A DNA stretch of 64,000 bases. Origin: Rhodocyclales bacterium. Lineage in GTDB: Bacteria > Pseudomonadota > Gammaproteobacteria > Burkholderiales > Rhodocyclaceae. The DNA lies in assembly GCA_016177805.1 (NCBI GenBank), contig JACOUN010000060.1, forward strand, positions 1 to 64,000, given 5' to 3'. This document shows, in pieces, positions 45,287 through 54,756 of this stretch. The translations under genes were made by a program, and so were the position numbers. A model generated the notes under the pieces. It had not been told where the DNA came from. It ran no database searches and was given only the letters and a program-made list of their open reading frames with translations. How positions within the stretch are numbered: position 1 is the first letter of the stretch; the number at the start of each line of letters is the position of its first letter.

Positions 45287-45491
45287 CGTGGGTCTGTATG
45301 GGGCGGCAAGGGTGAGGTGAGCATCGTCGCCCGGCGCCGTGGGTAGACTATCGGCGATGGTATCCGGGCTCGGGCCGGCATGCCAGTACGCCGGCAATAG
45401 TGATCGGCAATCGCGCCCATATTTGCCCCGCCAGGCCGGGCATACGATCATGTGCCTGAGGCGCACGCGCTGTAACCACCCGGAAGGAGTC

Positions 45492-45992
45492 ATGATGAAA
45501 ACGAAAAAACCCACTACCCTGCCGGCCATCGACATCGGCATATCGGCGGCGGATCGCAAGCGTATCGCGGAAGGGCTTTCCGGACTGCTCGCCGACAGCT
45601 ATACGCTGTACCTGATGACGCACAACTTCCACTGGAACGTCACCGGCCCGATGTTCAACACCTTGCACCTGATGTTCATGGGCCAGTATACCGAGCAATG
45701 GAACGCGCTGGATGTGATTGCCGAGCGGATACGCGCGCTCGGGCATGCCGCTCCCGGTACTTACAAGGAGTTCGTGCGCCTGGCCTCGATCGCGGAAGTG
45801 GAGGGGGTGCCGTCGGCCACCGACATGATCCGGCATCTCGTGGCGGCGCAGGAAGCCACGGCGCGCACCGCGCGCAAGCTGTTTCCGGTGGTGGACAAGG
45901 CCAACGACCAGCCGAGCGCCGATGTGCTGACGCAGCGCCTGGAAGTGCACGAGAAAACGGCCTGGATGCTGCGCAGCCTGCTCGAAGAGTAG
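45492..45992 (+). CDS. dps: Dps-family DNA-protection ferritin
   Basis: The 166-residue four-helix protein carries the Dps motif YLMTHNFHWNVTGPMFNTLH and the downstream EQWNALDVIAERIRALG, which supply the intersubunit ferroxidase ligands. It forms a dodecamer that stores iron and protects DNA against peroxide. AGGAGT precedes the ATG at 45492. An OxyR gene lies 2.3 kb downstream, consistent with peroxide-stress control, but no OxyR site was identified. Confidence 0.92.
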   Translation: MMKTKKPTTLPAIDIGISAADRKRIAEGLSGLLADSYTLYLMTHNFHWNVTGPMFNTLHLMFMGQYTEQWNALDVIAERIRALGHAAPGTYKEFVRLASIAEVEGVPSATDMIRHLVAAQEATARTARKLFPVVDKANDQPSADVLTQRLEVHEKTAWMLRSLLEE

Positions 45993-46031
45993 AAGGCTGT
46001 CCGGAGCGGGTGGCGCCCGCCTGTTGCCACG

Positions 46032-46463
46032 CTATTTCCACGTCAGGCGGTGCAGCTTCCACACGTCGCCATCGCGCCGCCATTCGATGTGAACCTGATA
46101 CTGGGCCGCCTGATCCGGGATCAGGTTCTCCGCGCCGCTCAGGACTACCGAGGCGTCGGTGTACGCCATGTCGCGCGCGTGGGGGTCCAGGCGGCTATGC
46201 CGTGTCAGCGCGGTGATGCCGATGTTGCGGTGGCGCAGGAACAGGCCGGTCATGGTGCGTCTGGCCCAGTCGCTGTCGTACTGATCCTGGGCCTGAAACT
46301 GCGGGTGCAATTGGGCCGTGACCTCGCCGCTATCCTTGGCTTCGAGGCTGTCCTGCAGTTGCTGCACGCTCGTCTCCAGCTCGGCGAGCGGGTCGTCGCG
46401 GCTGCAGCCGCCCAGCGTGAGCAGCAGCGTCAGCATCATTGCCATGAAGAGACGGAATAGCAT
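46032..46463 (-). CDS. Hypothetical lipoprotein
   Basis: The 143-residue protein has a signal peptide with the lipobox LTLGGCSR, then a helical region (ELETSVQQLQDSLEAKDSGE) and a C-terminal beta-rich domain (VHIEWRRDGDVWKLHRLTW) of nuclear-transport-factor-2-like appearance. Function unknown. It is next to the DegP-type protease on the same strand, 98 bp downstream of its stop codon. Confidence 0.8.
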   Translation of the reverse strand: MLFRLFMAMMLTLLLTLGGCSRDDPLAELETSVQQLQDSLEAKDSGEVTAQLHPQFQAQDQYDSDWARRTMTGLFLRHRNIGITALTRHSRLDPHARDMAYTDASVVLSGAENLIPDQAAQYQVHIEWRRDGDVWKLHRLTWK

Positions 46464-46561
46464 GGCACTGGTCCTCGTAGGCGTCACGGCGGACGCCGGA
46501 TATGGTGCGGGCGGCCCCGGTCGAGTGCCGCCCGCCTAGCCTGGCTGCTCAGTTCAGTCGC

Positions 46562-48025
46562 TTAGCCCAGCCTGATCGGCACGAAGATACGGCTATTGCC
46601 GCGCTGGACCAGCAGCGCGAAACGCTTGCCCGCTTGCCCGAGCAAATCGCGGAACTGCTTGATGCTGGTGGTCGGGGTGTTGTTCAGCGCCAGGATCACG
46701 TCGCCCGCCTGCAGACCCGCCGCCTCTGCCGGCCCGGAGACGCTTTCGATCGCGAGGCCGCCACGCAGGTTGAGCTGGCTGGCCTCTTGGGCGGTCAATG
46801 CCCGCGCGGTGAGGCCGAGCTTGCCGCCCGCGTCCTCGCCCCGACCGTCGGACCCGGCCGCCATGGTGCGCGGCTGCATTTCGTCCAGCGTGGCCTTGAC
46901 CGTGATCTTCTTGCCGTCACGCAAGATCTCGAGCTTGACCGGGGTGTCCGGGCGCTTCTCGCCTATCATGCGCGGCAAGTCGTTGGATTCGTTGACCTTG
47001 ACCCCGTCGACTCCGATCACGACGTCACCCGCCAGCAGTCCGGCCTTGTCCGCGGCGCTGCCCGGTTCGACGTTGGAAACCAGCGCCCCCATCGGTTCGG
47101 CCAGCCCGAAAGTCTGCGCCAGATCCTTGTCCATCCCCTGGATCGTGATGCCCAGCTTGCCGCGCTGCACGCGGCCGAACTCGACCAGTTGGTCCTTGAC
47201 CTTCAGCGCGACGTCGATCGGGATGGCGAAGGAGATGCCCATGAAGCCGCCCGAGCGCGAATAGATCTGCGAGTTGATGCCTATGACTTCACCGGCGAGG
47301 TTGAACAGCGGTCCTCCCGAGTTGCCGGGGTTGATCGCCACGTCGGTCTGGATGAACGGGACGTAGTTCTCGTCCGGCAGGCGGCGCGCCTTGGCCGAGA
47401 TGATGCCGGCGGTGACGGTGTTGTCGAAACCGAACGGCGAACCCATGGCGACCACCCATTCGCCCACCCGCGACTGCTCGGCGTCGCCGGTCCTGACGGT
47501 CGGCAGGTCGTCGGCATCGATCTTGAGCAGCGCGATGTCGGTGCGGGTATCGGTGCCGATGACCTTGGCCTTGAACTCGCGCTTGTCGATGAGCTTGACC
47601 GTGACTTCGGTGCCCTCGCCGGCCTCGCCGACCACGTGCGCGTTGGTCAGCACGTAGCCATCGCCGCTGATGATGAAACCCGAGCCTATGCCCCGGCTGA
47701 TGCGGGGGCCCCGCCCCGGATGGCCGGGCTGTCCCGGCATGCCTGGCATCGGCACACCGAAGCGGCGCAGAAAGTCGTAGAACGGGTCGTCGGCGAACGG
47801 GAAGTCGTCACCCCGCGCCTGCTGCGTGACGACGCTGATATTGACCACGGCGGGTCCGACCTGATCGACCAGATCGCCGAAGTCGGGTAGCCCGTAGCGG
47901 TTGGGTTTGACGGCGGGCGCGACCGATTCCGCAGCGGCGGCATGTGCGCCAGAAACGAGGGTTTCGCCAAACAGGCCGGTTGCCAGCACGGTCGACAGGG
48001 CGCCGGCAAGTATCAGTTTGCGCAT
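46562..48025 (-). CDS. DegP/MucD-type periplasmic serine protease
   Basis: The 487-residue protein has a signal peptide, a trypsin-like domain with the triad H130, D163 and S236 (NPGNSGGPL), and two PDZ domains (about 265-355 and 385-480). It should degrade or refold damaged envelope proteins. The start at 48025 (MRKLILAGALSTV) was chosen because it gives the signal peptide; upstream sequence is the divergent region with the oxyR-type gene. Confidence 0.94.
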   Translation of the reverse strand: MRKLILAGALSTVLATGLFGETLVSGAHAAAAESVAPAVKPNRYGLPDFGDLVDQVGPAVVNISVVTQQARGDDFPFADDPFYDFLRRFGVPMPGMPGQPGHPGRGPRISRGIGSGFIISGDGYVLTNAHVVGEAGEGTEVTVKLIDKREFKAKVIGTDTRTDIALLKIDADDLPTVRTGDAEQSRVGEWVVAMGSPFGFDNTVTAGIISAKARRLPDENYVPFIQTDVAINPGNSGGPLFNLAGEVIGINSQIYSRSGGFMGISFAIPIDVALKVKDQLVEFGRVQRGKLGITIQGMDKDLAQTFGLAEPMGALVSNVEPGSAADKAGLLAGDVVIGVDGVKVNESNDLPRMIGEKRPDTPVKLEILRDGKKITVKATLDEMQPRTMAAGSDGRGEDAGGKLGLTARALTAQEASQLNLRGGLAIESVSGPAEAAGLQAGDVILALNNTPTTSIKQFRDLLGQAGKRFALLVQRGNSRIFVPIRLG

Positions 48026-48259
48026 GAGTGCTATGTCCCTTGTGTGTATTTGAATGAACCGCGTAGACGGCATCAGGGGGCAAGTGTTCCCGTCCCTATC
48101 CAACGATATCGTCGCGAATTGTACGTGGAGATGATAAACGCTTGGATCAACCCCCACCATCGCGCATCGCGCCCCATCATGTGCTGTGTTCCGGCACGCC
48201 GCGCGGTACCATGTCGGGACCACGGGCGGACAGATGCGACGAAGGGGAAACGACACACC

Positions 48260-49201
48260 ATGACGCTTACGGATCTTCGCTACCTGGTGGCGCTCGCACG
48301 CGAACGCCATTTCGGCCGCGCTGCGGAAAAATGTCATGTCAGTCAGCCCACGCTGTCGGTGGCGATCAAGAAGGTCGAGGAGGAGCTCGGTACGCAGTTG
48401 TTCGAGCGCGGCGCGACCGAGATCAAGATCACCCCCACTGGTGAGCGTATCGTCGTGCAGGCCGAAAGGGTATTGCTCGAAGCGGCCCAGATACCCGAAA
48501 TCGCGGCCGCCGGGCGCGACCCGCTGGTCGGACCGTTGCGCCTGGGCGTGATCTATACCATCGGCCCTTACCTGTTGCCGCGATTGATCCCGCTGGTGCA
48601 TGGGCTGGCGCCGCTGATGCCGCTGATCATCCAGGAAAACTACACCGTGCGGCTGGTTGAACTGCTGCGCCGTGGCGAGCTTGACGTGATCATCCTGTCG
48701 TTGCCGCTCGACGAGCCCGGCATCGTCACGCAACCCGTCTATGACGAGCCGTTCCGGGTGTTGATGCCGGCCGATCACGAGTGGACCGGGCGCGAGCGCA
48801 TCGACCCCCTGGCGCTGGCCGACGAGCACCTGCTGCTGCTCGGCGCGGGCAACTGCTTTCGCGACCAGGTGCTGGAAGTCTGCCCGCACTGCCGCAACGC
48901 CAGCGGGCTGCAGCGCACGCTCGAAGGCAGTTCGCTGGAAACCATACGCCACATGGTCGCGACCGGCCTGGGGGTCACGGTGCTGCCCAGCTCGGCGGCC
49001 GACGACCTGCCCGAGCACAATCCGCTGATTGCGGTGCGGCCCTTTGCCGAGCCTGAGCCGGTGCGCCGCATCGCGCTGGCATGGCGGGTGACCTATCCAC
49101 GCAGCGGCGCGATCGACGTGGTGCGCACTGCGGTACGGGAAAGCGCCTTGCCCGGCGTCAGGGCGGTGGGTGGCATGCCGGGGGTGCGCGCTGAAAACTG
49201 A
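48260..49201 (+). CDS. oxyR: OxyR hydrogen-peroxide sensor
   Basis: The 313-residue LysR-type regulator has the redox cysteines at C199 and C208 (GNCFRDQVLEVCP), the same positions as in E. coli OxyR. The N-terminal HTH (MTLTDLRYLVALARERHFGR) is typical. Oxidation to a disulfide would activate catalase, peroxiredoxin and Dps genes. It overlaps the start of the FAD oxidoreductase gene, suggesting co-expression. Confidence 0.95.
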   Translation: MTLTDLRYLVALARERHFGRAAEKCHVSQPTLSVAIKKVEEELGTQLFERGATEIKITPTGERIVVQAERVLLEAAQIPEIAAAGRDPLVGPLRLGVIYTIGPYLLPRLIPLVHGLAPLMPLIIQENYTVRLVELLRRGELDVIILSLPLDEPGIVTQPVYDEPFRVLMPADHEWTGRERIDPLALADEHLLLLGAGNCFRDQVLEVCPHCRNASGLQRTLEGSSLETIRHMVATGLGVTVLPSSAADDLPEHNPLIAVRPFAEPEPVRRIALAWRVTYPRSGAIDVVRTAVRESALPGVRAVGGMPGVRAEN

Positions 49202-50342
49202 CCTTGCCGCGCCGGTACTGATCGTCGGAACCGGCGCGGCCGGCTACGGGCTGCTGCGCGCGTTGCGCCGGCTGGATGCGCAACGGCCGGTTGCGCTGGT
49301 GACGCGCGACGATGGCGCGGCGTATTCGCGGATGCAGCTACCCTCGGGGATGGCGGAGGGCCGGGAAGCGCGTGACCTTGTGATCGCCAGCGCCGAGCAG
49401 ATGGCGCACCGCCTGGAAGCGATCGTGCGCGCGCAGACCCAGGTGCTGCACATTGATCGCGCGCGCGCGGTGGCGATCACCGACCGGGGCGAGCTTGCCT
49501 ATTCGCGGCTGGTGTTGGCGACCGGATCGGAGACGGTGCGCCCGAGCGGGATACGGGGCAAGGCCGCCGACCGGATCCTGACGGTGGCGAACCTGGCGGA
49601 ATACCGCTATTTCAGGCATCAGTTGTCGGGTCGGGGGCGCGTCGTGTTGCTGGGAGGCAGTCTGATTGCCTGCGAGTTCGCCGATCGTCTGGTGCGCGCG
49701 GGTTACACCGTGGCGCTGCTTGAGCCGGGGAGCCGCCTGCTTGGGCACCAGCTACCGGCACTGTGCGCCGGGCGCCTGACCCGGTTACTGACGCAGGGTG
49801 GGGTCAGGGTGGAGCTGGAGTCGGGAATACAGCGGGCGGAACTGGGCGCGGAAGGACTGGAGCTGACGCTGCGCTCGGGGGCGATCCGTACCGCCGACGT
49901 GGTGCTGGCGCTGGGCGGCAGCCAACCGCGAACCGGTCTCGCGCGTGACGCGGAGTTGGACGTGCGGAGCGGGATTGTGGTCGATGAGGCCAACCGCTGC
50001 AGCGACCCGCACATCTTCGCATTGGGTAGCTGCACCGAACTGGCCGGGCGGGGGCGCGCCTATGCACAGGATATCGACGATGCATGCGCGGCGCTGGCGC
50101 GGACGCTGATGGGCGGCACGTCACGGGCGCAATGGCGCCAGCCGCTGCGCCGGCTGGAACTGGGCGGAATGCTGTTCGCGTTGTGCGCACCGCCGCCGGT
50201 CGGTGGCGAGTGGCACGAAGTCGCTACCGCCAGCGGCGTCACGGCACGCTTCGAGGATCACCGGGGTGATCTGCGCGGCTTCGCGTTGTTGGGCGAACCG
50301 GCGGGGCGCGCCGACGAGCTTTATCGGCGGCTGGCCCGCTGA
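49170..50342 (+). CDS. FAD-dependent NAD(P)H oxidoreductase (rubredoxin-reductase-like)
   Basis: The 390-residue protein has the pyridine-nucleotide-disulfide oxidoreductase fold. Motifs are an FAD-binding GTGAAGYGLLRALRR near the N-terminus, an NAD(P)-binding GGSLIACEFADRLVRAG around 160-176 and a C-terminal FAD motif HIFALGSCTEL. It resembles rubredoxin-NAD reductases and NirB-type FAD domains; the electron acceptor is unknown. The GTG start overlaps the end of oxyR by 32 bp; a role in peroxide or oxygen reduction is inferred from this coupling. Confidence 0.85.
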   Translation: MACRGCALKTDLAAPVLIVGTGAAGYGLLRALRRLDAQRPVALVTRDDGAAYSRMQLPSGMAEGREARDLVIASAEQMAHRLEAIVRAQTQVLHIDRARAVAITDRGELAYSRLVLATGSETVRPSGIRGKAADRILTVANLAEYRYFRHQLSGRGRVVLLGGSLIACEFADRLVRAGYTVALLEPGSRLLGHQLPALCAGRLTRLLTQGGVRVELESGIQRAELGAEGLELTLRSGAIRTADVVLALGGSQPRTGLARDAELDVRSGIVVDEANRCSDPHIFALGSCTELAGRGRAYAQDIDDACAALARTLMGGTSRAQWRQPLRRLELGGMLFALCAPPPVGGEWHEVATASGVTARFEDHRGDLRGFALLGEPAGRADELYRRLAR

Positions 50343-50348
50343 GCGTGG

Positions 50349-52904
50349 TCAGGCCGCGCTGCCGCGCTTGGCGCGCGGCGCCGCCTTGGGCTTGGCCGGC
50401 ATGTCCTCGGCGGTTGCGGCGGCGTCCGCTTCCTTGCCCGCACGCGGCTTCTTCGCTTCAAACTCGAAGCCGACCTTGCCATCCTTGCCGCGCACCAGAA
50501 AGGCCGAGAACTTGCGCCGGGTGCGCGCCGAGACGAAACCCTTGAGCAGTTCGGTGCGCCCTTCGGCGAGCAGCTTCTCCATCTGCGCCCGTTCGACCGG
50601 CTGCTGCAGAATGACCTTGCCGGAGCGGAAGTCGCAGCTCCTGGCGGGGCCGACCGAGCGCTCGCAGACGTAGGACATACTATGCTCGAACACCCCGGCG
50701 CCGCACTTGGGGCAGGCCCCGAGCGAGGTCTGGGCGGAGAAATCGATCGGCTCGGCGTTCTCGTCCGAGTCCCTGGGCTGACCGAAATCGAATTCGGGCT
50801 GACGTTCGTCGTTGAGCCGGATCTCGGCGTTGAACAAGCGTCCCATCTTGCTGCGGAAGCCGGTCAGCGGACCGACCCGGCCCTCGCGCAACAGCGTCTC
50901 GATCTCCTCGATCTCGAACTGGCGCCCGGCCACGATCTTCCATGCGCTCCAGTCGCACGACTGGCACGCGTACTTCTTGTAGTTTTCCTTGACCACCTTG
51001 CCGCACTTCGGGCAAGGCGCCGCAAGGGTGACGAAGTCCCCCGGAACGGTGTCGGATTCGTAGCGTTTCGCGCGCTCGACGATCTCGCGCGCCATGTCCG
51101 CGATCTCGCCCATGAAGGCCGTGCGCGACAGCCCGCCGCGTTCCATCTGGGCGAGCTTGTGCTCCCACTCGCCGGTCAGTTCGGGCGCGGTCAGGGACGT
51201 GACGCCCAGCCCCTTGAGCAAGGTGATGAGCGAGAACGCCTTGGCGCTCGGAATCAGTTCGCGGCCCTCGCGGTGCAGATACTGTTCGGCGATCAGCCCT
51301 TCGATGATCTGCGCGCGGGTGGCTGGCGTGCCGAGGCCGCGGTCGGCCATGGCGGCGCGCAACTCTTCGTCGTCCACCATCTTGCCCGCGCCTTCCATCG
51401 CCGACAGCAGCGTCGCTTCGTTGTAGCGCGCCGGTGGCTTGGTCTGCAGCGCCTTGGTCAGCACATCCAGGGTGGCGACGCGTTCATGCTGTTCGACCGG
51501 CACCAGTTGGGCGCCGCCGTCCTTGTCGTCGTCGCTCTTGACCGCTTCCTTGCCATACACGGTCAGCCAACCCGGATTGACCAGCACCTTGCCTTCGGTC
51601 TTGAAAGCTTCACCGGCGACGCGCGTGATGCGGGTGGTAAGGCGGTACTCGGCGGCCGGGAAGAAGATGGCGAGGAAACGCTTCGTCACCAGATCGTAGA
51701 TCTTCTGCTCCGGCTCGGACATGCTCTTGGGCACCGTGCCGGTCGGGATGATGGCGAAGTGATCGGAAATCTTGGCGTTGTTGAAGATGCGCTTGTTCGG
51801 CTTGACCCAACCCTTGGCCGTGATCTCTTTGGCAAACGGTGCGTACTCGGGGGGCAGGGCGTGCATCACCTCCTGGACCGTGCCGATGTAGTCCTCGGGC
51901 AGGGCGCGTGCATCGGTACGCGGGTAGGTCAGCGCCTTGTGGCGCTCGTACAGGGCCTGGGCGATCTGCAGCGTGGCGCGCGCGGAAAACCCGAAGCGTC
52001 CGTTGGCCTCGCGCTGCAGGCTGGTCAGGTCGAACAGCAGCGGCGAGAGCTGGGTCGACGGCTTGGACTCCTCGCTGACCTCGCCCGGCTGGCCGTCGCA
52101 CTTGTCGCGTATCGCCTCGGCCCGGTCCTTTTCCCATAGTCGGTAGGCGGTGGCGTGTTCGTCGCCGTCGCGTTTCTTGAACTGTTCGTCGAACCAGCGC
52201 GCGGTGTACTCGCCGGCGGCACAAGCAAAGGTGGCTTCGAGTTCCCAATAGTCACGGGCGCGGAACTTGCGGATGCGGTCTTCGCGTTCGACCACGATGG
52301 CCAGGGTCGGGGTCTGGACCCGGCCGACCGTGGTCAGATGGAATCCACCACTCCTGGAGTTGAAGGCGGTCATCGCGCGGGTGCCGTTGATGCCTATGAG
52401 CCAGTCGCTCTCGGCGCGGCACACTGCGGCTGAACGCAAGCCCTCGACTTCCTCGGCGCTTTTCAACTGCTGGAAGCCGTCACGGATCGCCGTTGCGGTC
52501 ATCGACTGTAGCCACAGGCGCCGCACCTGCTTCCTGGCCTTGGCGTGCTCGACGATGAAATTGAAGATCAGTTCGCCCTCGCGTCCCGCGTCACAGGCGT
52601 TGATCAGCCCGTCCACGTCCTTGCGCTTGATCAAGCGGGTCAGCAGCTTGAGACGGTCGTGGGTCTTGTCTATCGGTTTGAGGGCGAAGTGCGGGGGTAC
52701 GACGGGCAAGTGGGCAAAGGTCCATTTGCCCCGCTTGACCTCGAATTCGTCGGGCACCACGAGTTCAAGGAGGTGGCCCACGGCCGAGGACAGGACGTAG
52801 TCGTCCGACTCGAAGTAGTCCTTTTCCTTGGTGAAGCCACCCAGTGCGCGGGCGATGTCCTGCGCGACGGAGGGTTTTTCCGCGATGATCAGTTGCTTGC
52901 TCAT
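50349..52904 (-). CDS. topB: DNA topoisomerase III
   Basis: The 851-residue type IA topoisomerase has the Toprim motif (IAEKPSVA, then DAGREGE), the catalytic Tyr327 in TYPRTDARALP, and two C-terminal zinc-finger-like repeats (CPKCGKVV...CQSC; CPKCGAGVFEHSMSYVCE). A Lys/Arg/Ala-rich tail ends the protein. It decatenates DNA and resolves recombination intermediates. The start at 52904 (MSKQLIIAEK) is the family N-terminus; a longer frame is rejected. Confidence 0.95.
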   Translation of the reverse strand: MSKQLIIAEKPSVAQDIARALGGFTKEKDYFESDDYVLSSAVGHLLELVVPDEFEVKRGKWTFAHLPVVPPHFALKPIDKTHDRLKLLTRLIKRKDVDGLINACDAGREGELIFNFIVEHAKARKQVRRLWLQSMTATAIRDGFQQLKSAEEVEGLRSAAVCRAESDWLIGINGTRAMTAFNSRSGGFHLTTVGRVQTPTLAIVVEREDRIRKFRARDYWELEATFACAAGEYTARWFDEQFKKRDGDEHATAYRLWEKDRAEAIRDKCDGQPGEVSEESKPSTQLSPLLFDLTSLQREANGRFGFSARATLQIAQALYERHKALTYPRTDARALPEDYIGTVQEVMHALPPEYAPFAKEITAKGWVKPNKRIFNNAKISDHFAIIPTGTVPKSMSEPEQKIYDLVTKRFLAIFFPAAEYRLTTRITRVAGEAFKTEGKVLVNPGWLTVYGKEAVKSDDDKDGGAQLVPVEQHERVATLDVLTKALQTKPPARYNEATLLSAMEGAGKMVDDEELRAAMADRGLGTPATRAQIIEGLIAEQYLHREGRELIPSAKAFSLITLLKGLGVTSLTAPELTGEWEHKLAQMERGGLSRTAFMGEIADMAREIVERAKRYESDTVPGDFVTLAAPCPKCGKVVKENYKKYACQSCDWSAWKIVAGRQFEIEEIETLLREGRVGPLTGFRSKMGRLFNAEIRLNDERQPEFDFGQPRDSDENAEPIDFSAQTSLGACPKCGAGVFEHSMSYVCERSVGPARSCDFRSGKVILQQPVERAQMEKLLAEGRTELLKGFVSARTRRKFSAFLVRGKDGKVGFEFEAKKPRAGKEADAAATAEDMPAKPKAAPRAKRGSAA

Positions 52905-53134
52905 GCCTTGCCTTGGGCGAAACGCGATGGTGACGCGTCGGTGGTGGTCTGGTAGCGGCGGATGATAAGCAGGCCGGCACGCTGGATGCAAGCAGGATGG
53001 CTACCGGTCGCTCGAATACCCTGCTGCGTGGTCGGTGGGTGGCATTGTGCGTGTGCCGGCCCGCCGGTGCCATGTATTTCGCATTTCATGCGCCGCGTGG
53101 CGCGCCATTCTCGCACTGCCACGGCACCGTGGCG

Positions 53135-53602
53135 CTACTGCAGGATGAAGTTGTCCTCGTCCTCGTCGCCGGTCAGCAGTTCGTCCAGTATCAGTGCGTC
53201 CAGCGGTTGATCCCGTTGCCACATGATCATCAGCACGATGATCTTGAAGCGGTGCACGTTGAGCCTGAATCCGGTCAGCGCGAGTGCTCGTTCGATGACC
53301 AGCTCGCGCATGGTCGCGTCGAGTACCCCGGCGTTCTCCAGAAACGTGATGAAGCCCCGGCAGTCGACGTCCAGGCGTGCTTCTTCCTCGGGCGCGTAGA
53401 TCCGTACCGCATCCACGCGCGGCGCCAGGATCGCCGGTACCTCTCCGGACACCCGGCGCAGGCCGTTCAGCCACTCCAGGGCTTCGGAGATCTCGTCGTC
53501 CTCGAAGCCGGCAGCCGAAAGCTTGCGCGCAAGCTGGTCGGACTCGGGGCAGGCATCCGCATGGACGTAATTCTCGAACAGGTAGACAAAAATATCGAAC
53601 AT
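53135..53602 (-). CDS. smg: Smg/DUF494 family protein
   Basis: The 155-residue protein begins MFDIFVYLFENYVHADACPE, the Smg (DUF494) signature, and ends in an acidic LLTGDEDEDNF. Function unknown; smg is conserved next to dprA in proteobacteria, as here, 17 bp from the dprA stop codon. The ATG at 53602 is preferred to a GTG one codon upstream. Confidence 0.93.
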   Translation of the reverse strand: MFDIFVYLFENYVHADACPESDQLARKLSAAGFEDDEISEALEWLNGLRRVSGEVPAILAPRVDAVRIYAPEEEARLDVDCRGFITFLENAGVLDATMRELVIERALALTGFRLNVHRFKIIVLMIMWQRDQPLDALILDELLTGDEDEDNFILQ

Positions 53603-53619
53603 CACCGCTTACACTTGGT

Positions 53620-54744
53620 TCAAAGGCGCTGGAACCGGCCTCCCGGCAGGCGGCTGATGTGGCCGTCAAGCTCCAATGGCAGCAGGATGGCGTAGAGCGC
53701 ATCGAGCGTCAAGCCGGAGCGTTGCGCGATCGTGTCCAGGTCGACCGGGTCGTGACCCACCGCGTCGAGCACTCGGGCGGCCTCCGCTGGCAGCGTCGCA
53801 GGCGTTGCGGCGATGCTGGAACGCGGGTTCTCCTTTTCCTCTGGCGGTGCGGACGGCCTGGATTGTGCGCGGGCAATGCCCCAGCTCAGTTCTTCGATGA
53901 CGTCCTGAGCGGTTTCCACCAGTTTGGCGCCGTCGCGTATCAAGCGGTGGCAGCCGCGCGCCAGTGGTGAGTGTATCGAGCCGGGAATGGCGAATACTTC
54001 GCGTCCGCACTCGTTCGCCAGCCGCGCCGTGATCAGCGAGCCACTGCCCACGGCGGCTTCGACGATCAGCACCCCTCGGGCCAAGCCGGCAATGATCCGG
54101 TTGCGGCGCGGGAAATTGTGCGGCAGCGGTGGCGTGCCCAGCGGGTACTCGCTGACGATCGCGCCACGCGCGGCGATCTCGTGCGCCAGCGCCTTGTTGC
54201 GCGCCGGGTAGATGCGGTCGGCGCCGGTGCCTATGACCGCGACGGTCGTCCCTTCTGGTTCGGCCAGCGCGCCGCGATGGGCGGCTGCATCGATACCGAG
54301 CGCCAGACCGCTGACGATGGTGAGTCCGGTGGCCGCGAGGCTGCGGGCAAACGCCTCGGCGTTGGCGACCCCCTGCGGGGAGGCGGAGCGGGCGCCCACC
54401 ATGGCCAGCGCGGGCTGATTCAGCAGCGCGCGGTTGCCCTTGACGTACAGCAGCACCGGCGGGTCAGCGGTGTCGAGCAGGCTCGTCGGATAGTGCGGAT
54501 CACCCAGTGTGAGGATGGCGTTGCCGTCGGTCGCGCTCCATGCCAGGGCGGCTTCTATCCGGGGGAGATCGGGTGGTGCCATGACCAGATCGGCCATTTT
54601 GGTACCGACCACCGCAGCGATCGCGCTACGTCCCGCAGCGAAAATCTGTTCGGGCAGGCCGAACGCCGCGAGCAACGCGCGCTGCGTGGCCGGCCCGAGC
54701 CCAAGGCACAGCGCGAGCCGGAGCCACGCGGCCCTGTCATCCAT
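53620..54744 (-). CDS. dprA: DprA/Smf DNA-processing protein
   Basis: The 374-residue protein has the DprA Rossmann-like domain (GARSASPQGVANAEAFA, SGLALGIDAAAHRGAL) and a C-terminal winged-helix/DprA_WH domain (GLTLDALYAILLPLELDG). It loads RecA on incoming single-stranded DNA during natural transformation. It begins 12 bp after the LysM gene's stop codon and is followed by smg. Confidence 0.95.
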   Translation of the reverse strand: MDDRAAWLRLALCLGLGPATQRALLAAFGLPEQIFAAGRSAIAAVVGTKMADLVMAPPDLPRIEAALAWSATDGNAILTLGDPHYPTSLLDTADPPVLLYVKGNRALLNQPALAMVGARSASPQGVANAEAFARSLAATGLTIVSGLALGIDAAAHRGALAEPEGTTVAVIGTGADRIYPARNKALAHEIAARGAIVSEYPLGTPPLPHNFPRRNRIIAGLARGVLIVEAAVGSGSLITARLANECGREVFAIPGSIHSPLARGCHRLIRDGAKLVETAQDVIEELSWGIARAQSRPSAPPEEKENPRSSIAATPATLPAEAARVLDAVGHDPVDLDTIAQRSGLTLDALYAILLPLELDGHISRLPGGRFQRL

Positions 54745-54756
54745 TGCGCACCTGAG